Source: Pieris napi | Taxonomy: Eukaryota > Arthropoda > Insecta > Lepidoptera > Pieridae | Direction of reading: 5' to 3' | DNA length: 64,000 nucleotides | NCBI RefSeq assembly: GCF_905475465.1 | Contig: NC_062249.1 | Location: forward strand, 508,501 to 572,500 | Shown here: in pieces, positions 45,665 to 55,534 of the stretch | How positions within the stretch are numbered: the first letter of the stretch is position 1 | Layout: every line of letters starts with the position of its first letter | The notes under the pieces: model-generated | Told to the model about the DNA's origin: nothing | Database searches by the model: none | Seen by the model: the letters and a program-made list of their open reading frames with translations, nothing else | Translations under genes and position numbers: made by a program

Positions 45665-46315
45665 TTTGAATGGACATAAATAGAAACATGCAAATTTAAA
45701 AAGGTGACAACCCTATCAGATTAACATGCGCACGCGTCGAACCGCAGGCTATTCTTTTTATTAGAACTCATAAACAATAGTCGAATTATAATATATGACC
45801 TTCCCATTGTTATTACAAAGGCATCTCTTACCTTCTTATTATTAGCTACTACCATCGATAATAATAATGTTTCCTGTTCAATCTTCGTCAAAATTTGTAT
45901 AGAATGAACGCATAAAACAATTTGTAGTGTACATACACACAAAAAGCAAGATTTTCTTGAACCTTTTGTTCATTATAATTATTTCATTTAAAAAAATATA
46001 ACTCATCCCTCATTTAGTATATATTAAAAAAAACGCTTTAAATTATTTCATTCATATTTTATTGGTTTCTTTATTTATTTTTGCACATTAATTTATAAAA
46101 TTTTCTCTTTTATAATTCATCTATTTTCTTTAGTGAAAACGTTTTAAATGCAGATATTTCAACTATGCATGTATCTGTTTTTGTCGTGTATTAGAAACAC
46201 AGATCGTGACGATCAATCTTCTCATCGCAATACATGTTGCGCAGGAGACGGAAATTAGTTTCAGTTTTGACCGACGGCGTATGTGTTATCAATATATGGT
46301 GTAGTACCCTATTTC
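45665..46315. other. No recognised feature
   Basis: AT-rich. Nothing is supported. Confidence 0.4.
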
Positions 46316-46319
46316 TGCG

Positions 46320-46402
46320 TACATAGAAAGTCCATTTGTGCATTACGACATTACAACAGTCGAACCTACGAGAGTTGCATGCTGAAGCCACTAGACAAAC
46401 AA
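46320..46402 (-). mobile_element. SINE head fragment
   Basis: Reverse strand: TTGTCTAGTGGCTTCAGCAT, CGTAGGTTCGACTG and CACAAATGGACTTTCTATGT. This is the tRNA-like head and the beginning of the body of the main SINE family, diverged. Confidence 0.7.
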
Positions 46403-46779
46403 TATTTAATGTTTCTTGGCGATATAGGGTACTGAATTCCCCTTATTATGTAGTACATAGATTTACACAACTGTCCTGGATTTCTGTATTAACTTTAATT
46501 GAAGATACAAAGTCGTAACAAACAATACCAGATGCAAACAATAGTACACAATGGAAGGGTAACTTTATTAGGGCCACAATATTATCTCCGCACGTGTTGT
46601 GAATGTGCCCTAACACCCTGAAAGCCTTATCTTTATTAGCTGTGTACTTTATAATCTTAAGAAGATATGGTGTTATTTCTGGGAGATGTGTATTATAAAA
46701 TAAAGATTCATCTGAACAAAATTTTAAACAAGATAAGAATATCATACAACTGCCTTTGTCTTTTTACTTTATATGTGTG

Positions 46780-46900
46780 TTAGCTTCTGTGCCTGACATG
46801 CCGTCGTTTTTTGCCGTATAAGCAAGTATTATATGCGCATAATGATAGAATAATCCATTGGTGCACAGCCGAGATTTGAACGGACAACCTTGGGGGTTCC
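46780..46900 (-). mobile_element. SINE body fragment
   Basis: Reverse strand: CAAGGTTGTCCGTTCAAATC (decayed box B), TCGGCTGTGCACCAATGGAT, then after a gap CATGTCAGGCACAGAAG. Both ends are eroded. Confidence 0.6.
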
Positions 46901-46969
46901 GCGCACCTTACTAATCTTTACCCTTTTATAGCAAAAACTAAACAAATTCCAAGACTCCGTATGATTCTT

Positions 46970-47460
46970 TTTCTTCGCAGAAATCATTACTGAAGGTCAT
47001 GCTTGTCTTGAAAAGCCATAAGCGATACGTCGACTTGCTTCCTTCACACCATTCTATCCTCAGGTTCTGTGGCATTAGGAATATTTTATTGACTTTTTTA
47101 GCAGTAGTAACAATATAGTTTTTTCTTTAAAATATTAAGTTGTTGATAGTTGAATGTTTAATATGTTTTTTTTTTATCTATGAATGTACTATCTTTTCTG
47201 TTTTATTTATCAAAGTAATCTATTTTGGCTTTGTATATTGTTTAAGTGTTTTCTTTTATAATATGGAGAAGTGTAGCTATAAAAATACTTAGAAATAAAT
47301 AAATAATTGTCTTAATTTGGTGAGACCCGTTGGTCTGACTGTAGGCGATCGACCCCGACTATTCCTACCTTAGTTTGTTGAGAATATTCGGTAAATATCG
47401 CCAAAGTAGCTAAGCACCCGTTTGTTTTGTGGTGAACTTTAGTTGGTTGAGAAAAGAATT
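46970..47460 (-). mobile_element. LINE family E fragment interrupted by family F
   Basis: Bases 46970-47078 (CATTACTGAAGGTCATGCTT, CGATACGTCGACTTGCTTCC) and 47312-47460 (GGTGAGACCCGTTGGTCTGA, CAAAGTAGCTAAGCACCCGT) are the two halves of one family E copy, continuous in the copy at 15295. The intervening 47081-47310 is a family F sequence. Confidence 0.7.
47081..47310 (+). repeat. Family F retroelement nested in family E
   Basis: Carries the family F 3' half: TAACAATATAGTTTTTTCTT, AATCTATTTTGGCTTTGTAT, GTGTTTTCTTTTATAATATG and GTAGCTATAAAAATACTTAG, then an AAATAAATAAATAA tail. It sits inside a family E LINE fragment, so it is younger than that fragment. The exact target duplication is unclear because of a small deletion at the junction. 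Confidence 0.7.
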
Positions 47461-47854
47461 ACTGTCTTATTATTACTATTCTGCAAATCTCAATGAGTTC
47501 ACGCTCTCAATAACTAAATTAGATCGTTTAACACCAGTCTAATTATAATAAGAAAAAGTGAGTTTCATGAAATACGGGGAAAAACCGCAGGATGCTTTAC
47601 GATTTGATCTCAATTGGACGTTTTTATGAGATTTTCACGCTATTCTCGACGTGACGGCCACCCGTTGACTTTAAATACATAGCATTATACTACGCGTTTT
47701 TATGTGGAATACATTCGCACATATATTGTAATTGGTTAACGCAGGTGGTACATGTATAAATAACACTTTTTTTTAGGAACTTATGAGTGATGGTGGCCAG
47801 CGAGATACATATAAAAAACGCTTGCTAATTATATATTTTTTTTATAGTATCCCC

Positions 47855-48130
47855 TATACTATAAAAAAAATCCAAAAAGGGCTGACACCCATTTTAGTGG
47901 GTACGTTGCCCATATTATGTCGATATGGTGCATCGCCTCTCCCAGGGAAGACCCCCACCGGGAGTCGATTCCACAGTTCGCTAATTCGTAAAAAAAAGTG
48001 TCTTGTTAAGCAAACCGTGGAAGACTTCCACACTTCAAGTGATAGTGATGAAATTTTGAATTAATACGGCTCGTATGGTGTTGAAACAAGGCAGGAGGGA
48101 TCAACCCAAATAACTCTTCAGATCACTCTC
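47855..48130 (-). mobile_element. LINE family D 3' end
   Basis: Matches 13790-14062 over CCATTTTAGTGGGTACGTTG, CCCAGGGAAGACCCCCACCG and GGAGTCGATTCCACAGTTCG followed by CTAATTCGTAAA. The reverse strand then extends farther inward (TTCAACACCATACGAGCC and on). Confidence 0.6.
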
Positions 48131-48134
48131 CATA

Positions 48135-49480
48135 AAATAAAATAAATAAAATAAAAAATTTTGCAGACTACGCATAGAGACGCAACGTCTTTACGTAGAC
48201 AGAGAGAACAATTCTTTCCAATTCTTCATCCGATTCATTGTTATTGATTTGATTATTATCATCGGTAAATTAGTTTTCTCCTGTGAGTGCCTCGGGGAGG
48301 CGTTAATTGCATCAAAGACGAACTCATGAGTAACGTTAAACGTATGCTTAAACATTGCATTATAATACAGATATCATAATATCGTGACAAAAAAGAATAT
48401 TTAAGATTGAATCTTTCAGGTTAGTTTGCTGTTTTTAGAAAATATCGTTTTTTTTAGTTCATGGTTAACGCTTTTCAATGTATAAATGTATAAGTGTTTC
48501 CTTCTTCTACAAAAACAATAGGCTTTCAATTAAAAAGTCGAACTTGGTCAATTAAAAGCAATTGAAATTGAGACTAGAGAATGAGAGATAATGCTCTGGG
48601 TTGAATCCTATGCGGATTACAAGACGTGTAAGTAATAGAAGAGATGCCCTTCTATCTTGTGCTCTGCATTGTAAACCTGATAGAAGGAGTAGTTCTGCCG
48701 CTGAATGTTAGAGAGAACCCCAAACCTACTTACTTGCACAATAGTTGGTTTTAGTGGGAATTAACGTTTCTGACTCTGAATAGCAGAAATTTTAGAATGG
48801 ATTGAGTTCCAAGTAGCGGGTGGCTATCCTGCACGTGTATTTGGGGCTCATTACCTTCTTAGATATCCAAGAAAAGCTATACCAGCAGCATCGGAGTAGT
48901 ATAAAATACCATAATAAATTCCCATGTTCGAAATTAATTATAAATTCCGATCTCAGTCTACAAAAACTGTTATTTAGAGCAAGTATTATAAGGCTTCGGT
49001 GAATTGATTCGGTTTAATTATAATTCAATTATTTGTAGACATTGTTCATCTCGGCTCTATTAAGCAGGTTAATGGCGTACCCACTGTAATTAAGGTTCAA
49101 AAGTTTTATAGTTCGGTATCTTATTTGTTTGGTAATTTTGTGATCCGGATTCATTATTTTTAAGTATAATTAGAATGTTGCTTAAATTTGTTTGGATCTT
49201 GTGGAGATGTATTATGGAACGGTTGGAAAAAGAATAAAGAATTAAGTGGTATCCGCTACTCATGAACACCTACGCGTTGGGACATTTGAAAAGTGCGTCG
49301 ACGTCCTTTGATTTACCCAATTTTTTATAAGTTTTAGATTCGGAAATGTCGGTTTTCGATAACCAAACAGATAACTGATTTAAAGGAGCAAAAACTGTAT
49401 ATTTTTACTCTACAGATATTTTCGATTTAAGCTCGTTTAAATTTAGTTTAAAGAAATCTAGTTACTTAACAAAAGAGGTT
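48135..49480. other. No recognised feature
   Basis: AT-rich sequence upstream of the Myb/SANT-like gene. No repeat was recognised. Confidence 0.4.
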
Positions 49481-49534
49481 TTATTAAATCGTTAGTAACC
49501 TTCTTCGGATATCGTAAAACTATTCAAAGCGAAA

Positions 49535-49640
49535 CGAATAAAATTTGACGTTTGACAGATATTCGTCATATTTTTCCCCTAGTTATGTCAACGTTTATTA
49601 ATTACATAATTAATTTAATCAATTAAATACAATTAAAAAA
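49535..49640 (+). promoter_or_regulatory. Putative promoter region of the Myb/SANT-like gene
   Basis: TTTGACGTTTGACAGATATT at 49543-49562 is a paired TGAC motif close to the start codon. AT-rich leader sequence and AAAAAAATGA, a good insect start context, follow. No TATA box at a convincing distance was found. The transcription start is not defined. Confidence 0.35.
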
Positions 49641-51898
49641 ATGAATCGAGACAGAGCTATTAACTTTAATAGTTGTGAAATTCACATTCTTGTCGACTTG
49701 GTGTCAAAGGACCGCTACATAATTGAGAATAAGAGAAATGATGTCGCCACAAACAAAGAAAAAGAAGCGACTTGGAACAAGTTATCGATAAACTTCAATG
49801 CTGTGTCCGGGTTCACACCTAGAACGGCTAAGACACTTAAGTTGAAGTATGAGAGTCTGAAAAAGGCGATCAGAAGAAAGATTTCCAGACATATCGAACT
49901 AGGCAATGCGGGAGAGCCGAACCTGTCTGACATTGAGAAGACAATTCTCAAGATTTATTCGAACGGCGTCGATTCGCGAAATGATACTGAGAATGTCCTA
50001 GGTAATTTTGATTATACCTTTACCTTTAGTACGAAATTGTTGTGGTTGTTATTTGTATTGTAGTGCAGCGTTCCGTAAGCTATTTTGAAACTAAACAAGC
50101 ACATACGTTTAAAAAAATCTGCCGATAACCTAGCTAATATATGAAATTAATAAAATCCCAGAAAATAAAAAGACCCGATTTAACTTGTTGTTGCAACATC
50201 TGCTACAACTCATTCTCTAACCAAAGTGTTAATGATTTAACGTCAATCATCAAATTTTGTTTAGTAAGATTTGATACGATCTAAGGTAGTAAAATCGGGT
50301 CTTACTAATTTTCTGCGTTTACCTAAATCACTGTTGTCAATCAATCAATCAAATGACGTCATACCCTGATGCGTTAACGAAATTATTCTGACCGCTAAGG
50401 ATATATAGAACATCTCTTAGCCACTTGAACCATCGAGCCAGTTAGTGGTTAGACTCCCTTTAGGTTTGAGGAACAGTACATCTCTCCTCCACAGAGTATT
50501 CCCGAACTGATACCTATTAGGGGTCCATCAATAAAACAGCTGATTTTTACCATTAAACACACCCGTTAGCCTCTTGTTGTTGAGGATCCTCCCTTTAGGT
50601 TGGAGAAACAGTACATCATCCCTCCTCCACAGAGTATTCCCAAATGTTTACCTTTTAGGGGCCTTCAATAACAGTGGACACTTAAGGCTGACAACTCACT
50701 CGTGTCCGTACGCGGGGGTTAGAACTTTATTTGACGTGTTCCTGCTCGTTGGTCCCCTGACCCTGTACATGCAGAACAAGTTGAGAAATTATTTAAATAT
50801 AAGCTCTGGCAACGTCTTTACGTTGATTATTAGATCAAGATTTTAACCATCCAGTAGTGTTTCAACATTTAGATCCGATATGTAAGATTTAATTGTATGG
50901 GGTTGTAGAATTTCGAGTGAAAAGTGAAAATTCTGATGAAGATTTGAACGAAAGAAGTTTACTGAAGACGCCCGAGGATGTTGACTATGTTATACCAGAT
51001 GTGATGGACGATACAACAGTTATTGGTAAACTATTTTGGTATAATATAGCATTTTATATATGTAATGTAATGTTTAATTCAACTACCAACTTATAAGTTG
51101 GCAACTTATTGACAAATATCGATTTGAAGGATGGGCTTACTATGGTTTCATGGGCGGCAGTTTTTATAAATTAATAAAAGCCAACGTATTACAATAATAA
51201 AAAATTAGGAAACGCCTGAACTTGCTTATTTGGTGTTACCAACTAAAGAACGAAAGTAGATAAAATCTGTTAAGTCTGCCAGTATAAAATATTATTTGTT
51301 CTTTATAAGCATTGTCGAATATTGTACCAAAATATTATACAAATATAATAACCATACAAAGCGTTCTTTATTTCATTTTAATAAGCACAATACAATACAG
51401 TAGGAAAGTGTACCAAAGTTATTGTATCTTTTGGATGTAAGGCTTGCGGGGTGGGGTTCCTTCACGATATTTTCCTTCACCGTTCGAGCGAGTGTTAAAT
51501 GCGTACATAGACAGTAAGTCCATTGGTGCACAGCCGGGGATCGAACCTAAGACCCCAGGGATGCGAGTCGCACGTTGATACCACTAGGCCAACACTGCTA
51601 TCATCTATCTTTAACATTTTGTAATAAGCAATCTAATTATCTTTTAGAAAACAAACGAAAAACTATCTCCAAAGGACAATCTCAAAAAACAGTCAGGAAG
51701 AAAGTTGATGGCATCTCCAACATATATTCATCTAACGTCGCTACCGCTAAGCTGGAATTGATAGAATTACAGAAGAATATAGCGAGTAGGGAGCACGATT
51801 TTGTTCATGAAGAACATAAGCTTAAAATGCAGCATCTGCTTAACGAGGAAAAAAGGAAACAAGAGATTCACGATTTTCTATTAAGAAAACAAACATAA
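49641..51898 (+). CDS. Myb/SANT-like DNA-binding protein, three exons (242 aa)
   Basis: Probable DNA-binding nuclear protein of the zeste / MSANTD3-like type (Pfam family Myb_DNA-bind_5). Exons are 49641-50001, 50909-51025 and 51648-51898. Splice sites are CTAG|GTAATT, TTGTAG|AA, ATTG|GTAAAC and TTTTAG|AA. Both introns have phase 1, so each junction rebuilds a GAA codon and the frame stays open to the TAA. Residues 8-95 or so form the Myb-like domain, with ILVDLVSKDRYIIENKR, a W in ATWNKLSINFNAVSG, and RTAKTLKLKYESLKK. An acidic linker (residues 120-160) is followed by a basic patch (NKRKTISKG) and a long charged helix (HEEHKLKMQHLLNEEKR) likely used for oligomerisation. Length fits the family. 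It may be a host gene or a domesticated or resident transposon accessory gene, since such proteins also accompany Harbinger elements. No transposase was seen nearby. The weak pyrimidine tract before exon 2 is the least certain part. Confidence 0.75.
50170..50303. mobile_element. Small MITE in intron 1
   Basis: AGACCCGATTTAACTTGTTG at 50171 and the inverted GTAGTAAAATCGGGTCTT ending at 50303 form terminal inverted repeats of about 12-16 bp around 134 bases. It has no coding capacity. The target duplication is unclear. Confidence 0.55.
50465..50700 (+). mobile_element. LINE debris in intron 1 (direct repeat)
   Basis: CAGTACATCTCTCCTCCACAGAG at about 50475 and CAGTACATCATCCCTCCTCC followed by ACAGAG at about 50609 head two similar 75-base blocks, each ending CCTTTTAGGGG- or CCTATTAGGGG-like and CAATAA. 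In frame the second reads LLHRVFPNVYLLGAFNN, similar to the P--VFP--Y-LGAFK motif near the end of Jockey/CR1-type LINE proteins. It is probably a duplicated remnant. Confidence 0.4.
51440..51597 (-). mobile_element. SINE in intron 2, next to the exon 3 acceptor
   Basis: Reverse strand: AGTGTTGGCCTAGTGGTATC (box A), AGGTTCGATCCCCGGCTGTG (box B), CACCAATGGACTTACTGTCT, GTACGCATTTAACACTCGCT and GAAGGAAAATATCGTGAAGG. It is truncated after that. The head ends 50 bases before exon 3, antisense to the gene. Confidence 0.88.
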
Positions 51899-52079
51899 CC
51901 TGCTTTATAATTAACGTGGACAATTATAGTACCGTGTTGTTTCAATATTTCCACGTAAAAAAATTATAACCATGATGTGCTTTTTAATAATGCCCAAACT
52001 GTTTAAACTTGTTTGGTTAGTAATCGTTCTTTGACAGAATTTAAATATATGTAATAGTGTAATTTAGTTGTATGCCAAT

Positions 52080-52085
52080 AATAAA
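52080..52085 (+). terminator. Candidate poly(A) signal of the Myb/SANT-like gene
   Basis: The first AATAAA downstream of the stop codon at 51896-51898, giving a 3' UTR of about 200 bases. Chosen by position only. Confidence 0.4.
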
Positions 52086-52089
52086 GTTA

Positions 52090-52855
52090 ATGTATGCGTT
52101 CATAATTAGTATGTTTAATGCAGTATACTGTTTATAATATCCTTGAAAAAAATTACAAATTCTTAATTCCAAGTGCATCTGGTATCGTATAACATTTGCA
52201 CGGAACGGATTGTTATTCGGTACTATGTGCCTTTCAAAACTTTTTCGCGGGAACTCCCGATGCAATAGATATATTTTATTTTCTGTGATTGATGACTACA
52301 AAAACCTTTAAAACATTATAAATAATATAGGTTTATCATCGCTTAAGTTTAGACTTTAAAAGCGTGCCTCGAGGCTAATAAACTCAGGTCTTTTCTGACC
52401 GTGCATAATTTAATTTATTTAAAATATACAGGCATTCAAGATCGTAAAACTATGTACTAATATACAAATATGATAAAAAAAGATACACAAATAAATATTT
52501 GTAAAATGTAAAACTCGTGAAATAACATTCCTCGTTGAAATTGAATCAATAATCAATATAACTTTCAATCAAAGTAAAGAATGCTCCGTCTGTTTCCGTC
52601 AATATGAGGCTTTGATCAAGCGAATGAAGGGTTGACAGCTATCACCGAGGTTTGATTACCTTTTCAGTTTAATCCATTTCATCCTGGTAAAACATGGTGG
52701 GAATTTAAACACAAAACTATAGGCAGATATCATATACCTAATGGCATGAGGTGCTTTGAATAACTTCGTATAAATTTAAGGCTATATTTATACTTTCCAG
52801 TCATTTTATGTACGCAAAATTCACCTCCATAGAGCAACATCATCAGAGAGAACAT
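52090..52855. other. No recognised feature
   Basis: AT-rich. Nothing is supported. Confidence 0.4.
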
Positions 52856-52859
52856 CTTA

Positions 52860-52965
52860 AGTATATACATATATATATACAATTATATATATTATTTTAT
52901 AATTTTTCTCTACACAAAGACATAATTTAACATTACGATCTAGCCTAACTTAAGACTAATAATTA
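52860..52965 (-). repeat. LINE 3' UTR fragment
   Basis: Reverse strand ATTAGTCTTAAGTTAGGCTA, then GATCGTAATGTTAAATTATG, then TCTTTGTGTAGAG. This is the longest of three copies (others at 33100 and 57345). It ends in an AT dinucleotide-rich tract (52862-52900). Confidence 0.5.
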
Positions 52966-52969
52966 ATTT

Positions 52970-53770
52970 AAAACTAACTTTATTTACTAAAAGGATATTA
53001 GAAGAATGTGTTTGGTTATTTTCAATATTCTCACTATCCCGGGCCCGTGGTATCACGACGTTAAACCACCACCAGGAAGCATTGACTATTCCCCTAAGCA
53101 CTTTGTTTAGGAATCGTTAGATTATTTGGATGTAGCTCTTACTGGTATAGCTGGTAGACATAAGTCCATACAGTAAAAAATATATGAATTGTTTTTTCAA
53201 GTGGTATAATGATGCTACCTTGTTGGTGCGACATTAAAATAATGTTTTCAAACTATTCAGACGAAACGTTAAACACACAACCATAAAAGGCAAAACAATT
53301 ACAATTACAATAACGGATTAAGAGTAAAAAGAATTTTTGTAAATTATTTAATAATGATTTGCGAGCGCAGCCTCACTCCATTTGTGCCGCAAAAACGCAA
53401 TCGGATGTAACTGAAATAATATTTGCTCTCGACTGGGCCGTGCCATAAGAGACAAGAGAAACGTTTTGAAAAAGGCCATTAATAATATTTACGATCGAAG
53501 ATTTAGTACCTACTATTAATGTGATTGTAATCAATTTGACAACAATTTAAGATTCGGATTGTTGAAAGAATATAAGACGCGTTTCGCTTGATTATGATTG
53601 GACGATCATCTCTTGTCTATCAGAAATTTCTTTCCATTTTCCCAATAAAAATATAAATATGCCATTTTCCGACACTGATTTTGCATTGTCAGTCCCCAGA
53701 TTGGTTTTGACAGGTGGACGATTGGTCCTCTTCGCATGTTATGGATTAATGGGGAATAAATACCGTATCG
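52970..53770. other. Mostly unassigned
   Basis: No gene was recognised. Bases 53578-53700 (GTTTCGCTTGATTATGATTG ... TTTTGCATTGTCAG) faintly resemble 1437-1540, perhaps an old dispersed repeat. Confidence 0.35.
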
Positions 53771-53772
53771 CA

Positions 53773-54298
53773 TTTTTTTTTTTTTAAATAACGGGGCAGA
53801 TGGGCAGAACGTTCACCTGGTGTACTGCCACTCATAGACACTCACAATGCTAGAGAGCTCGCAAGTGCGTTGCCGGTCTTTTAAGATTTTGGTACGCTCT
53901 TTTCTTGAAGGAAATTGTCAGTAAGTCGAATTGTATCGGGAATACATTGGTGGGCAGCTGGTTCCACATAGTGGTGGTGCGGCAAAATGATTCGATGATG
54001 AAACTCAGCTACAGTACAGATACCGGCAAACATCTTGAACAAATGTCCTTACCTGCACAGAAGCGATTTTTAGGTATCACTGGGAGAGTGACGTGTCGAT
54101 TGCGTGATTGGTAAATCAGTTGACGTTTGTGTCCCGCGATGCGCAAACTTTCCTCCACTCCCTTGTTTAATGCTCAAGAAGGTTGCCGGTATCTGTATTT
54201 ATCCGAAGAACTTTGGAAACTCTCCGTTGTAAATGCGGTAGAAGATGCGAAGTGACCCCACATCTCTACGCCAAGGGATCAAGCATATTTGCTCCTTG
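53773..54298 (-). mobile_element. LINE 3' fragment carrying a nested MITE
   Basis: Reverse-strand match to the Jockey/CR1-group LINE with its poly(A) (forward poly-T at 53775-53786). It runs from the 3' end (TTCACCTGGTGTACTGCCAC, GAGCTCGCAAGTGCGTTGCC, GGTACGCTCTTTTCTTGAAG, GGGCAGCTGGTTCCACATAG) to GATGATGAAACTCAGCTACA at 54013. It resumes at 54196 with TTATCCGAAGAACT, AATGCGGTAGAAGATGCG and ACCCCACATCTCTACGCCAA. The gap holds an inserted MITE. The order matches 22400-22760 of copy A. Confidence 0.9.
54017..54195. mobile_element. Pogo-like MITE, 179 bp, TA target duplication
   Basis: Starts CAGATACCGGCAAACATCTTGA and ends TCAAGAAGGTTGCCGGTATCTG. These terminal inverted repeats are 13 perfect bases plus a diverged continuation. 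TA lies on both sides (54015-54016 and 54196-54197), and the empty site is known from the uninterrupted LINE copies. CAG ends with a TA duplication are the pattern of the pogo/Tigger branch of Tc1-mariner transposons. It has no coding capacity. Confidence 0.85.
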
Positions 54299-54335
54299 AT
54301 TATAATAATAATAATAAAAGCCCTTTATTCACTCC
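54299..54335 (-). mobile_element. Very short (37-bp) LINE 3' insertion with 10-bp target duplication
   Basis: TTGCTCCTTG at 54289-54298 is repeated exactly at 54336-54345. Between them ATTATAATAATAATAATAAA followed by AGCCCTTTATTCACTCC is, on the reverse strand, the terminal AATAAAGGGCTTTTATTATT tail of the RTE-like family seen at 45448. It is an extreme 5' truncation. Confidence 0.85.
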
Positions 54336-54349
54336 TTGCTCCTTGGTTA

Positions 54350-55435
54350 GTTAAATATGAATAGTTAAAACGTTTAACTTCAAACCTGATACAGCACATG
54401 ATAAATAGCCTCATAAGCTCATAACTTGCACAACGCGTGCTTTATTTAATTTCTGTTTGGGAGCACTCTTTGATGTTGGAGGCTGCATATTAAATTCTGA
54501 GCCGACGGCGCTCGATCAAAGCATGCAATTATTTTAACTCAACTACCCGCAATTTTAACAATATCTCTTAATTTATAGATCATTATTTATTATGTAAAAT
54601 TCATTTTTATTCAGACATAAATAATTGATAACACGTAATGCTTTAAGCAAGTATTATATTAAAGCCAAAATAATTTTACTTAATTGCTATGGTTATAAAG
54701 CATGCGCCACCACATCATTGCATGGTACATCATTGCCGAGTGATGAAAATTTATAGAAAAAAAATATACAACTTTACTTATAATTTTAGTATTTTAATTT
54801 TCAATAGTAATTTTCGCCAAAAAGCAATTATTTATAAACACACTATTTGACATCTAAGGGTAATGTATTGCATGAAACGAAGGTTTTTTACATTCAGAAA
54901 TTAAGGAAATTCGGGTCTATTACTTTATAGTGCGTCTGCATCGATTGATTTAATTAAAGTAGTAAGAGAAAATTATTTAAGGCATTAAAAAATTATTAAC
55001 AAGCCCGAGAATTTAAACACATCGTTAAGCTGAATGTTTTACATCTCAGCTTGTTATATTTTTATTTAATTGTAGGTTCGTCTGGATTAAGTGAATTCGA
55101 CCTTATCTGAGTGAGATTGTGTCTAAAATTAGTGATTGCAAGTAAAAAGGTAGTTTTTACGACATATTATTATGTGTGATTATGATTGAATCACACAGTA
55201 ATTTTAGTGATTTTATTATGCGGACTTCATTCTGAGCATGGAACGGATATTTTAAGAGCGTTACAGAATATAAAACTCGTCTGAATTGTCTATACTAATA
55301 CAATGAGAAAAGATTTCTAACAAATAAACTCATAAATTACCGGGACAGGACGCTCGTTTTTTCGTAAAGATTTTTCTATTAATGACGTAAGTTATAAAAT
55401 CTAATAAATATCTCAAACGTTCTCTATTTTAATAT
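54350..55435. other. No recognised feature
   Basis: AT-rich. Nothing is supported. Confidence 0.4.
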
Positions 55436-55437
55436 AA

Positions 55438-55532
55438 TATATGTCGCAGGCCGCTAGTTAAACGGCGCTGTTTAGTTAAGAGGCTAGGCTGTTGATTTAA
55501 CGGCTAATGAAGCTAGTTGGCTGCGACATATA
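55438..55532. mobile_element. 95-bp palindromic MITE
   Basis: TATATGTCGCAG...CTAG opens the element and the complementary CTAG..GGCTGCGACATATA closes it. Inside, GTTAAACGGC and ATTTAACGGC are repeated in the same orientation. The inverted ends are 12 perfect bases plus further partial pairing. No target duplication could be fixed, as the flanks are AT-rich. Confidence 0.7.
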
Positions 55533-55534
55533 CT

